Source of the DNA: Fistulifera solaris
Taxonomy: Eukaryota > Bacillariophyta > Bacillariophyceae > Naviculales > Stauroneidaceae
Assembly: GCA_030295235.1 (NCBI GenBank)
Contig: AP026172.1
Location: 868,001 to 932,000, forward strand
Length of the DNA: 64,000 nucleotides
Direction: 5' to 3'
Positions 54,904 through 64,000 of the stretch are shown one piece after another. The notes below the pieces were generated by a model. The model had not been told where the DNA came from. It saw only the letters and a program-made list of their open reading frames with translations, and searched no databases. The position numbers were made by a program, and so were the translations under genes. Numbering within the stretch: position 1 is the stretch's first letter; the number at the start of each line of letters is the position of its first letter.

Positions 54904-56435
54904 GTTCGATGAACTTTTGCTGTTTTTCCTTCGGATGTTTTGATTAATGAGCTTGAAAGAGACAAACTAGGAAGATACAGAATTTTGTGATCTACCTGTT
55001 GACGTCAGTATATCTTCCACGTTTCTCACTTCTCGCTCACCTTCGCACGAATCGCCAATCCCACATCTGTCCAAGTATGGAACACGGAGTAAATAATTGC
55101 GACCAGATTATTTATGAATCATGAATGGCGTAAATATATATATTGACAATTCTGTATACATTTTTCAAGCATGACTCATTGCGAGTTGCGAGCCGAGACC
55201 AAAAATCTAATTCAATTTTGAAAAGGTTACAGATTTCTATGAAATCTTCTTAGATGGAGTAGACTAGGATGTTGTATGATACTTGGCTGTGATTGACAAA
55301 GCATACTTCTTAAAGAAAAGAGTCAAGAGACTGGTCTAGGGTCTAGGTGATAACATTAAGTATCGCGTCAGGTATAGTGGCAGTCGCTCAAATTGACTTT
55401 TAATTTTTAATAGTGGGAATTGGATATACGATATTGTTTGTTACTCCGTAGCTTTTAAACGGTTTTTGGTTTCAGCTTCTTAAGAAAATTCAATCCCCCC
55501 CCCTCGTTGCTCGTTAGTCGTTAGTCATATTTATTACCTGGTACTTAGATGTTAGAAAAAGTGAGTTGTGACTGCAAACAAAATTTGGTTTCCCATTTTC
55601 CATTTCCAACGGTTGCTTTGGATTTTATGTGTTCGAGTGAAATGTGAAATGTGAAACGTCGTAGGTGGTAGTTGTAGGTGGTGTGAAAACGTGCTTCGTG
55701 CGGAGTCTCAGTAAATTTGGCCTATAATACAGCCTAAGGCTTAAGTGGTACACACTTGGTGTACTCGACGCTTGAAACTTGAAACTTGGTTCCTGACTCC
55801 TGACTCCTGACGCGTTGAGATCCGAAACCGAAACTGGTATCAGAAATCTTAAATCAAGAGGGCCTTTTAGGACCATCGAAACCGCTTACCGCTGTTTTTA
55901 AAATTTTGAAATTATTGGTCCGAGTGTCGGGTTTCGGGTCTGCCGCTTGCCGCTATGGCTACTACGTAGTACAGTACCTGGTACTTGCTAATTTGTGGTC
56001 CGTTCGTTTTGCTACAGGGTAAGCCGTAGTTTCAGTGACATTTTTATGTAGGCATCGATTGTTTACGTCGTAAATGCTTCGAAAATAGTAACTTCCTATG
56101 ATTATAAACCCAGGAACTATGAATGTGTTGACGTGTTGACCACTTACTTCCACGACTGCAAATTTGTCGTGAGTTGTTAGTCACAACCACTCTAGTTCCG
56201 GCGGAAAATTTTTCGTGCTCCCAGCGGGACGTCATACCCGGGACCCAGTTACCCCGGGACCATCGTTACGTTGCACGTTGCACCACACGGACACCCGTTT
56301 TCACACGTATAGCTAGCGCGCAATTATAAACACACCCGTTTTCACGGAGTACTGAGTAGGAACATAATAAATTGGCAGTTCATTGTTTATGATGAAGGGC
56401 TCAAACATTGCAGACGACTCCGGCAAGCTGCAATC
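54904..56435. other. Long intergenic region
   Basis: About 1.5 kb. AT-rich, with a C9 run (55496-55504), TACTCCGTA (about 55442), CTGACTCCTGACTCCTGAC (about 55794), GGTACT patches, one 21-base palindrome (56151-56171) and CGGGACC/CCGGGACC repeats (about 56224-56262), with ACACCCGTTTTCAC twice (about 56292 and 56324). No gene recognised. Confidence 0.45.
56151..56171. repeat. 21-base palindrome, 8-5-8
   Basis: CACGACTG, CAAAT, TTGTCGTG. In the gap upstream of the repeat-protein gene. Confidence 0.55.
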
Positions 56436-57035
56436 TTAGTTCTGATCATCGGTGCTGTCATGTGCAATATCATCTGCGCTATCGGTGTCGTTATTATGCG
56501 TTTCAATCATCGCGTATCCACTTTCGCAACCCGTGGCGTTCAACACAATTTTCAAAAACGCCCTTTCACAGCCACTGAAATTTATGTTGTTGCCCACGCC
56601 CGTGATTTCGCAACCACTCCTATCCGTTTCGATTACCATTGATCCATGGTTGCAGTTACTGATGTTCATTTCGATTTCGAGAACTACGTCGGTGTGGTTA
56701 ATCACAATTGTCTCGTCATCAGCACTATCGGAATCGCGGTACAGGACGTTGTTCGAATCGCTGTCGTCGCTCTTATCGTCGGAGGAATTTGCGTTATGTT
56801 GAAGGCGACGACCAAAAGAGTGTACAATTGTCGACAAGCGGTCAAACGGGGCGATGCCCACGCTTTCTAGCTCGAACCGGTGCTTTCTTAAAAGCGAACT
56901 CGAATGAGGGCTCAGGTTTGCATGCGTCGGTTCATCTAGATCGCTTTTGACCTCGTGGTTGGGCAATGAAGCGAGGACCAAGAACGATTCTTTCAGAAAC
57001 GCAGACACGAAAAGACAAAGTAAACGGCAATTCAT
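56436..57035 (-). CDS. Secreted Asp/Ser/Asn-rich protein of unknown function
   Basis: 199 residues, intronless. N-terminus MNCRLLCLFVSAFLKESFLVLAS is a signal peptide. A basic region ends in FGRRLQHN, an R-x-L motif preceded by Arg like that in the neighbouring repeat protein. An acidic linker (SSDDKSDDSDSNN, DSDSADDE) follows. The C-terminal part has alternating hydrophobic strands, five Cys residues and several N-x-S/T sequons (NHT, NIS, NFS, NAT), then another acidic tail (DTDSADDIAHDSTDD). The strands VVLEIEMNISNC and FLKIVLNATGC look like a repeated beta element. No family recognised. Same strand and similar architecture as the 52975 gene; a related cell-surface role is inferred. Confidence 0.6.
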   Translation of the reverse strand: MNCRLLCLFVSAFLKESFLVLASLPNHEVKSDLDEPTHANLSPHSSSLLRKHRFELESVGIAPFDRLSTIVHSFGRRLQHNANSSDDKSDDSDSNNVLYRDSDSADDETIVINHTDVVLEIEMNISNCNHGSMVIETDRSGCEITGVGNNINFSGCERAFLKIVLNATGCESGYAMIETHNNDTDSADDIAHDSTDDQN

Positions 57036-58838
57036 CCTTTCAAGATTTGATGATCAACATTGGCGAGAAAGAAAATATAGGGAACCTTTTATGAAAAGAA
57101 TGAGTGGGTGCAAAAAAGTTAAAAAATGAGAATCTTTCCGTTTTACGTTTGCGGGGTAACATCATCGGAACTCTATCGGGTTCTTTGAGAACCACGAAAG
57201 TACTTGCAGGCGATTCTCTTTCCCTGGACGAGGCGACATACGGCTAAACTGCGTCGTCTCAAGATAAAGTATTTCATTTATTTGTCGTTAACTGCTGCGC
57301 TGTAATGATGTTATGGTTGTCACCTTTCATGGAATTTAATGTAAACTAATTCGTTAGTCTTTGGCGAAATAGAAACAGTATGAACAACAAGCCGACAATT
57401 CCCTATCACGATGATTTCTCCGATTGTTGGCAGAGAACCGTGTAGCTTTAGCCAAAAGAATGGTGTGTTCACTACAATCCAGTTGAGCCTATTGTGGCCG
57501 ACGCTTGTCATCCGAGATGGAAAGAGCAATCAGAAGTGTTGGTGTTTGCAACTCTGAAAGCGAGGCTAAAGAAAGTCTGCATCAATACGGAATAGATTTT
57601 ATGATGATGGTGCTTTCTCACTCGAAAAGAGTTTTTATGAAAAAAGCCCGCCGACTAGATAGCTGTATAAACCTAACTCATTAGCTGATACCCATCTCTG
57701 ATCTGCTTGGTTGAGCAGCTAAACCAACGTGAAAACCAAATATTAAAGAAACAAATTGGATAGATCATTATTTGTAAATGCGACTACCGTTAGCGACGAT
57801 GGTTCTTTCCCGTGACATATTAAAGCGACCGGCCTCATTGACAAGAATGCAAAAGAAGACATGAAAATAGTCTCTGTAGTCACTAATTTACAGCGTGATT
57901 AGTTCATCGAGCGGCGACCCCGCTCATGGGACAAAAAAGAAGAAAAGATTTGAAAAGCACCAACAACGAGATGACGCATTCCATTTCGTCGCCGAACTAA
58001 CACTCCCTGATGCGCTTCCACTGTTTTCGTCTCATTTAGACAATTGTTTCAGCAATGACGCTCGCTATCGAGTTGATCCGCTTTTCTTAAAGATTCTTTC
58101 ACTTCTCCGCTCTTCAAAGACGAAGGCTTCGGTTCGATCATGACGAGGTGGATCTTGTTGTTCGTGGAGAGGAGGCTCGAATTTATTCCCGGCGAAGCTA
58201 CCAAAATGAACAAAGGTAGAAAAGAGAGTTTCATGTTTGAATGAGTAAAGTTGATTGCTTCTTCGATGCAATGAAGATGAACGAAGAATGACAACAGCGC
58301 TAAAGAAAACGTTAGTGTCGTCGGCGTATGTATTGGCGTCTCTAAAAATGGTTGTGTGGACTGTCGATTATAGAGTATGCGCAATCCTGCGCAATGAATC
58401 GTGCGAAAAAGGAAAATTCCTATGTACCTGGTAGCAAGTCAGAAAGCGAAAAGCAGACGTCATTACACGTCAGGTGCTTTGGGTGTCGCTCGTAGTTTAC
58501 AGTTTAAGGAGCTAGGGGTAACCGATTTACCCCGCATATTACCAGTGTTTCTTCGTTTCATTGGCAACGCAACAACTTCCGCACGCGAGAATAATTTCGG
58601 GACGGATCTTTCAATCGACTTTTTGTCGGATAGGCTTCAACACAAGGATAATAAATGTGGGGTCTCAGCTCGACTAAGATGCCAACGTCATGCGACATTA
58701 TACTACATAGTAATCATGAAATTTGACATTTAGTAAGAGATATACTGAGCATAGTTGTCACCAATTCATGTTCGAATTCAAAAATATGAATGACTAAAAC
58801 GGAGCACAACGGACTAAGGATCGCTTCTGGTATTCCCC
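57036..58838. other. Long intergenic region with a doubtful small frame
   Basis: About 1.8 kb with no clear gene. A 61-codon frame at 58049-58234 (minus) begins with a signal-like sequence and is listed separately. An open frame at 58401-58733 (plus) has no domain and unremarkable composition. Confidence 0.4.
58049..58234 (-). CDS. Possible small secreted protein or remnant
   Basis: 61 residues from ATG at 58234: MKLSFLPLFILVASPG resembles a signal peptide. The remainder is hydrophilic (KPSSLKSGEVKESLRKAD) and ends abruptly. It lies on the same strand and just upstream of two other secreted-protein genes, so it could be a short secreted peptide or the 5' fragment of a lost one. Chance cannot be excluded. 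Confidence 0.25.
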   Translation of the reverse strand: MKLSFLPLFILVASPGINSSLLSTNNKIHLVMIEPKPSSLKSGEVKESLRKADQLDSERHC

Positions 58839-59879
58839 TCAAGACGAACCTAAGTTGTGAAACAGAGTTTCACTCCGCGGTATAGCAATCGCCTCCGCTT
58901 CTCCTCCGACTCCAATCGCAACAGCTGCTTGCCGATCGGGACAATCCATAATTTGGGTCGGTGCAAGTTGCACCAACTGCGACCACGCCCCGGGTGCATG
59001 CGCCAAGCGGAACTGAAACGCGTGCCCTACAAAGGTTCCTTCAAACTTTGTAGCACTTGCCCAGTCCCACATAAAATCGGGTAAGTTCGTGGTCTCACGG
59101 CCCAAGTGAAACTTGAAGGTTTCTTGACAGTCTTCGGCTGCCGGTGCCACATAGTAGCCATGCAGAGGACATCCCGCCACATTGCGAAATGCCACATCGA
59201 GTGTATGACACGGCCGACCCTCGGCGGGTGGTGTTCGAGCGTACATCGGATCGAAAGTCGCATCCTCACGTATGGGCTCCAAGTCTTCCAATGGACAATT
59301 GACAAGCAGTTCGGGGGGAATGTTGCTGCCAATCGGAATGAGGCCAACTCGATGCTGCATCAGAATAGGTCCTGCGGAACCATCTGGAAGGATTTCCCGT
59401 GCTTGAAACGAATGACCTTGATAAGTATGCAAGGCCATCCACTGTCCAGGCTGCAACTGCGTCGTTTCATCCTGCATCGGCACCAGCTGCGGATTGCGAG
59501 CTGATTTTTCATTCCCTTCGGCATCTAAGTAAGAAATAACTACTGCATGGCTTGATTTATTTTCGACAATCCACATAGTATCAAGCCCCGTTTGAATGTT
59601 CTGTTGTGCGTGTTGTTGTGTGAACGCTCCCGGATCTATCGGACAGTAAAAGGTCTTTTCGTTCGGCACATTCATGATAGTTCCTTGTGCTTTTAATGCT
59701 TGATAACGTGCCGCTCGACCCAATGTATCTTTGAAGGCATTGAATTGCTGGCGATCACAAACAACATCCGAATGGAAGCGCGCACCTTCTTGAATCGCAT
59801 TCGGATCAGGACATTTGCTTCCGCTGTTACTTGTGGCAGCTGCAGCTAAAGCAGCAGCGGCAGTCAGTGGGTTTGGCAT
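58839..59879 (-). CDS. Protein with two VHL-beta-like domains
   Basis: 346 residues, intronless, no frameshift. An Ala-rich start (MPNPLTAAAALAAAATS) is followed by two beta-sandwich-like segments. The first, about residues 97-185, has TMWIVENKSSHAVVISYLD, LQPGQWMALHTYQGHSFQAR and a closing strand. The second, about 230-325, has LDVAFRNVAG and FEGTFVGHAFQFRLA. The pattern of N/R-x-S strand, W-x-x-x-x-T-Y/F-x-G-H-x-F-x-x-R is that of the von Hippel-Lindau beta domain, which in VHL binds hydroxylated proline. There is no alpha domain for elongin. Four to six Cys. No signal peptide. The domain call is from pattern only; the function is unknown. Confidence 0.5.
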   Translation of the reverse strand: MPNPLTAAAALAAAATSNSGSKCPDPNAIQEGARFHSDVVCDRQQFNAFKDTLGRAARYQALKAQGTIMNVPNEKTFYCPIDPGAFTQQHAQQNIQTGLDTMWIVENKSSHAVVISYLDAEGNEKSARNPQLVPMQDETTQLQPGQWMALHTYQGHSFQAREILPDGSAGPILMQHRVGLIPIGSNIPPELLVNCPLEDLEPIREDATFDPMYARTPPAEGRPCHTLDVAFRNVAGCPLHGYYVAPAAEDCQETFKFHLGRETTNLPDFMWDWASATKFEGTFVGHAFQFRLAHAPGAWSQLVQLAPTQIMDCPDRQAAVAIGVGGEAEAIAIPRSETLFHNLGSS

Positions 59880-60271
59880 GGTTGGGAAGCAACATGTATG
59901 TCAGCAAATGAATGTACCACAAAAGAATAGGGAAGATGAATAATAATCAATGCAAGCAAATAATACGAAAGCATCATGGTGTCTGTTTTTCTCCGGTCTG
60001 CATCTAAGGCAGCGCGGACTTTCCTACTACATGCGAATAGTAGATTAATCAGAGTTCTTTATGTCTTTGAGGGGTCATAAAGTCATTAAGTCGGAATGGA
60101 ACAAGCAAGCAAGGCAAGCAGCAAGCCGCGTCGTCTTGCCATCAACCAGACCTGCGACACAGGCGTCGACAACCATCAAGCGTTTTTATCGTCTTCCTCT
60201 CATTTCTTTTACCAGGTGATATCCATGTGCGATCGGCAATCATAAAGTATCATTTTTTACCTGAGATAACC
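59880..60271. promoter_or_regulatory. Divergent intergenic region
   Basis: 392 bases between two divergent start codons. Contains AAGCAAGCAAGGCAAGCAGC (about 60110-60130) and no assigned motif. A GTG 45 bases upstream of the chosen ATG is in frame but not needed. Confidence 0.4.
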
Positions 60272-61615
60272 ATGACAGAAGTGAGAGACACGAAAGATTC
60301 TGGAAAGGCGTTATTTGCGACACGCGAATATGCAATCGGTGATATCATCTTGCAAGAAGACAAGCCGTTGGCTATCTTGTCGCACACTACTTCTTATAGC
60401 GCTAAAAATGATTCTCCGTTCATTGCTATTGCGCAGGCTTATCAACAGAGCAACACCCAGTTAGATATTGAGGCGAAATTGTTATCGCTTTATCACCCAC
60501 AGGCTGACACGGCAAATCCTGCGGAACAGGAACTCTGGAAAAATAGCCAATCCGCCGCGGAAAACGACGATCGTCTTCACAAAATCATTATGATTGCATG
60601 CTGTAACTCTTTTCAAGGAGGATATGTGTACGAACATGCCAGTCGAATCAATCATTCCTGTCAGCCGAATGCAATTGTGAATATACAAGAGGACACTGGT
60701 GCATTGCTCTTACGAGCATTGACGCCGATTGTTGTCGGCGAAGAAATTGGCATTTCCTACGCCGGCTTGTATCTGTATACCGATACCAGGGCACGCCAGC
60801 ATGTATTGCGCCGTGATAAATTCTTTGATTGTGCCTGTGTACGGTGTCAAGAGGCTGTCGACCCGGCGAATATGATCCCTTGTACTAAATGTCATCCTCG
60901 GCACCAATCTCATTTGGATGAAGCGACCCAATACGATGACGACGACGAGCACCCCGTGAAATACATGATGTGGAAGAGTGATCAATTCGTTTGTGAGTCA
61001 TGCGATTATGTAGAAACGTTAAAATCATCTGTCGCTACCGTGGTACATTCTATCTCGGATAAAGTTTTGCAATTTCTTGAACAATACAAGGAACAAGACA
61101 ACAGCTCGAAGGCGTCCTCTGAACAGAAAGACAATGCGCCCCAGGACGAACAGGACGAAGAATTGGAATCGCTATTGCAGGAGCACTTATCGCTAGCGAG
61201 CAGTGTGTTGGGCGCTCGTCACTGGACGACAAATTTGTTGCTTCTACTGTATCTCGATCGGGGATTGAAGCAATACCACAAAAAGCTTATTTTTCAACAA
61301 GCGGCTGACGATGACATGCAGCTGGACTTGGCAGAACACATCGATCATTTACAACGTATCACGCAGTTTGTGAAAAGGCTAAAACTTCACTTGCACCCGG
61401 GCCATTTGCTTTCCGACGTGATTGTCGGGATAGCGCGTGCATTAGTAAGCTTGAGCGATGTCAAATCCGCTCAGTATGCTACCAGATGGTTGGATCATTT
61501 GATTGGATACGAGCCTTTCTTGTCTGAGGCGCTTGTCAAAGTGGTTGACTCGCTCAAAAGTGCATGGACACGTATGGAAGCCGACGAACCGGCACATAAA
61601 AAACTAAAGGGATAA
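60272..61615 (+). CDS. SET-domain protein (probable lysine methyltransferase, SMYD-like without MYND)
   Basis: 447 residues from ATG 60272, intronless, no frameshift. Transfers methyl groups from S-adenosylmethionine to lysine. The SET core is split as in SMYD/SET5 proteins: GKALFATREYAIGDIILQED (N-part), YEHASRINHSCQPNAIVNI (the NHS-C motif), GALLLRALTPIVVGEEIGIS (the E-E-I-x-I-S-Y motif) and post-SET DKFFDCACVRCQE, with C-x-C-x2-C binding zinc. Two further CxxC pairs (IPCTKCHP, FVCESCD) may hold another zinc. No MYND finger is visible. The C-terminal half is helical. Substrate unknown; no targeting signal. Confidence 0.8.
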   Translation: MTEVRDTKDSGKALFATREYAIGDIILQEDKPLAILSHTTSYSAKNDSPFIAIAQAYQQSNTQLDIEAKLLSLYHPQADTANPAEQELWKNSQSAAENDDRLHKIIMIACCNSFQGGYVYEHASRINHSCQPNAIVNIQEDTGALLLRALTPIVVGEEIGISYAGLYLYTDTRARQHVLRRDKFFDCACVRCQEAVDPANMIPCTKCHPRHQSHLDEATQYDDDDEHPVKYMMWKSDQFVCESCDYVETLKSSVATVVHSISDKVLQFLEQYKEQDNSSKASSEQKDNAPQDEQDEELESLLQEHLSLASSVLGARHWTTNLLLLLYLDRGLKQYHKKLIFQQAADDDMQLDLAEHIDHLQRITQFVKRLKLHLHPGHLLSDVIVGIARALVSLSDVKSAQYATRWLDHLIGYEPFLSEALVKVVDSLKSAWTRMEADEPAHKKLKG

Positions 61616-62094
61616 CGAGCTATCGAGCTTACAACAATGCAGTTATTTCTGACTCAGATACAGCCGTTCGCCGATTGCAGCCAATCCAAATATTTTTGTC
61701 GGGCAACAAGCTGTTAAGGAAGATCGATTGCTTCGTTAAAGTCTTGTGCAACGTTGCGTCAGAGAAGGCCGTTCGCAGAAAAGTGACCCTATTTGGGACT
61801 AAAGATAAATTTAGCGACCACCGGTCCTAAAAAGGGACCAAATAAGGTGGCATTTCAGGCACCGTTGGCTCCATCAGCTCTCGCATTAACAACAAATTTG
61901 GAATTGAGAATTTTGGAATAGTCTCGAATTACAGAAGACATTTTCGAAGCGCAGAGATTCCAAATTTCACCCATCCTTGGCTACATGGATGAGAACGAAG
62001 CACGTCTCAATTTTCGAGAGGCAACTCATCGTTCATTTTCTTACAAATTGCTTCTTTGATTTTCCCTTTTCATCTCTCGTAGCAATCTATACCA
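61616..62094. other. Intergenic region
   Basis: 479 bases. A GGGACTAAAG ... GGTCCTAAAAAGGGACC phrase (about 61796-61839) forms a local imperfect inverted repeat. Nothing else recognised. Confidence 0.35.
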
Positions 62095-62517
62095 ATGGAC
62101 TACTCATCACCACAACTTAGTCAGCCGACTGCAATGTCGGACTCTCCAGAAATTGAGACGTTTGGCTGGAGCGATTTCCCTCTGCTTATGCTAAGTTCGC
62201 AGCACCACGAGACGAATTTCCGCGAAAACAGCACGTGGGGCTACTTTTGCGATACAACTTCTGCCTGTACCAACAAGATTGATCAGGGCTCTCTAGAATA
62301 TCATGTTATCTCGCTTTCCAACGGCGTTTTGTCAACCATTCCCGAAGAAGTTGAAGAAAAACTTGTTGCGACAAATTGTTGGTTGTCGACTGGCAATAAA
62401 GCTGTCAAGAACTTCATAAGCCGGGCAACACCAACAAGCGAAAAGACTCAGCAGTTGCTCTTTCTAATTGAGCCATATCGAAAGGAACAAAGAATGCGCT
62501 TCAGAGAGCATCACTAA
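62095..62517 (+). CDS. Hypothetical protein
   Basis: 140 residues, ATG to TAA with no intron seen. Hydrophilic, average composition, one GWSDFPLL hydrophobic patch and three Cys. No signal peptide, membrane helix or known domain. Supported only by length and an ATG after an AT-rich, pyrimidine-rich leader; it might be part of a larger spliced gene. Confidence 0.35.
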   Translation: MDYSSPQLSQPTAMSDSPEIETFGWSDFPLLMLSSQHHETNFRENSTWGYFCDTTSACTNKIDQGSLEYHVISLSNGVLSTIPEEVEEKLVATNCWLSTGNKAVKNFISRATPTSEKTQQLLFLIEPYRKEQRMRFREHH

Positions 62518-62848
62518 GCAAGGTCGTCAAACAAGCTAACTTTGAATGCAGCAACATCGCCTTCTTCTAATGACTCGCGACGCTTAACGAGACACAGAAA
62601 GCTAAACTTCATTCACTTCTATCAAAACGTAAGCTTATTTAAATTTGGTCCAACAGTATGTACAATTTGAAGTCAAACTTAGGCGATGAGGTTGCTTGTT
62701 GGCCTTGGGAAGCGGATGCTCTCTTTACAATTGGTGAGCAACCACATCTTTGTTTGTGCATTGTGTTGATATTATCAACGAAGGTCTTAGCTATTGAATA
62801 TAACATAGGCATTTTGATACATGCATGCAGAATATGTGCAGAATCTTA

Positions 62849-63943
62849 TCAGTTCTCGTGAAGTCGCGAGAAGACGAAGACAGTTCCTCGATGACCACGA
62901 ACAATGCGTAGACTCTCGTCAACGAATAAAGTGTCGACGTACGCCATTCCGTGTCCACCTAAAGGGCGCGTGAAAGTATAACACATAGAGCTATCGTCAT
63001 TCATGTCCTTGGGAAGCTCAGCTCCCATTAGAATCTTGACAGCCAAAAGTTTGGCTTTTTCGGCAAAGCCGTGGGTTGGAGGATGCAGCGCAAAGAGACG
63101 GAGCCACTCACTCTGATCGACGGGATCGTCGTTGGGTTCAATTCTACCTCCTGTGATCCAAACCGACTGCCGGTTTGGCGTGTTTGGATCCTTCACGGTG
63201 TATCCAGTTGTTGTCATGATACCACGAATGGGGCGTCGGACATCCTTGTTTGGGGCGTTGGGATATGCTGCTTGCGGCGACTCGATAGTGAAAGCGGACA
63301 TGATACTGCGAGGTAAGAGAATTTGAGTTTAAAATCGCTCGGCTAATTGTCCTTCACTCGCAAATAACACTTACTCATAGGTGTGCAAATCAGCCCCATT
63401 CGCAACTTCCTCTTGCAATGCCTTTGGAACAGGAGTGCTCTCATGAATGCCGGCTCGTTCAACCGAGTTGAAATTACCCTGTAAGCTGCAAACAATCTGG
63501 GTTGGTGCGAACATGTCGAATGACAAACGGCCAAGTGTGTACATTGGATCACCGGCATCATTATCCCCAAGGTTGCCAAAGAAACTAGGCTTTGTCAGCG
63601 TCAGCCATTTTCCTTGACTCAACTCACCGTCGCCGTCGCAGATATTCAAGTTGAACGAGCTCTCCAAGAACTGAAGACACTCCTTAAAGCGGTCGCTGTT
63701 AGTTTCTCCACCCGAGATAGCTAACTCGTGTAAGATCCCATCACGAGCCTTTGTTATAGCCGATACTCTTACACTGGGTGGGATGTAGGCCACGACATCG
63801 TCGTTGTCGGGAACTGTGATAAAGGTAGGAGCGGCATCTTGAATATCGGTAGACTCGGACCCGCTATTTCCAAAGAAAGAGCTTCCTAAGGATGGAATAG
63901 TAAGCGGACTGATGCTACGGCCGAGCAAATAGCAGCTCATCAT
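62849..63943 (-). CDS. PAP/fibrillin-like (plastid lipid-associated) protein, one intron
   Basis: Exons 63943..63375 and 63305..62849; GTAAG donor, GCAG acceptor, junction THTYDIMSAF. 341 residues. Fibrillins bind lipids in plastoglobules and thylakoids. The C-terminal MAYVDTLFVDESLRIVRGHR plus GTVFVF matches the family signature (Y-x-D-x-x-L-R-I-x-R-G-x-x-G-x-x-F-V). LGRLSFDMFAPTQIVCSLQG is compatible with the central strands. The N-terminus as called has no signal peptide and lies 57 bases from the window edge, so a targeting exon upstream is possible. Catalytic activity is not expected. Confidence 0.55.
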
Positions 63944-64000
63944 GAGACTTGATGGTAGCTTTTCATCATGTTGAGGTACTGTCGGGTGATGAACACGAAG

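Noticed and set aside
56452-56950. Several plus-strand frames opposite the secreted Asp/Ser protein
   Set aside because: They are shadows of the minus-strand gene, which has a signal peptide and sequons.
58401-58733. 110-residue plus-strand frame
   Set aside because: No ATG context support, domain, signal or compositional evidence.
62658-62861. 67-residue frame as a continuation of the 62095 gene
   Set aside because: No plausible splice sites join them and no shared features were seen.

Overview
The window is nuclear DNA from a photosynthetic eukaryote, most likely a diatom or close stramenopile. Three observations point that way. Proteins are interrupted by short GT-AG introns of about 60-100 bases. 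The ClpB and ferredoxin-like proteins start with a signal peptide followed by a Phe at the cleavage point (TNA|FCP, TGA|FLVP), the bipartite targeting signal of plastids of red-algal secondary origin. The gene set (HSF-type factor, kinesin-light-chain-like TPR protein, PAP-like protein, secreted Ser/Asp repeat protein) also fits a diatom. The species was not identified.

Layout. 0-4 kb: inward-rectifier K+ channel, plastid 2Fe-2S protein, ZIP transporter, Fis1. 4-8.6 kb: repeat-bearing intergenic DNA and a decayed amino-acid transporter pseudogene. 8.6-19 kb: small secreted protein, NatC subunit NAA35, L1-domain ribosome-biogenesis protein, Ser-rich unknown, Beclin/ATG6, PPR protein. 20-29 kb: glutamate-cysteine ligase, nucleotide-sugar transporter, PUS3, fructose-1,6-bisphosphatase. 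29-41 kb: PDZ protein, rhodanese/MST, HSF, RTEL1 with a RING. 42-52 kb: TPR protein, ASNSD1-like, ATP10, lipocalin, plastid ClpB. 52-58 kb: secreted low-complexity proteins, including one with 37 tandem 16-residue repeats. 58-64 kb: VHL-beta-like protein, SET protein, small unknown, PAP/fibrillin-like protein. Genes often sit as convergent pairs with 24-70 bases between stop codons, or as divergent pairs. No operon, rRNA, tRNA, CRISPR array or intact transposon was recognised.

Two cautions apply. First, fifteen otherwise well-conserved genes need one to three single-base corrections, nearly all at homopolymer runs. Once corrected, every spliced CDS is an exact multiple of three. I treat these as probable consensus errors, not pseudogenes. 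The amino-acid transporter at 6.3-8.0 kb differs, because it carries point nonsense codons and is a real pseudogene. Second, identifications come from reading the sequence without database searches.

The most interesting items are: the 37-copy repeat protein, in which every repeat carries an R-x-L motif like the processing site of diatom silica-associated proteins; a family of eight 21-base palindromes (8-base arms, 5-base spacer) found only between genes; a dispersed repeat shared by 5 kb and 33 kb; and a large insertion inside the catalytic region of glutamate-cysteine ligase.
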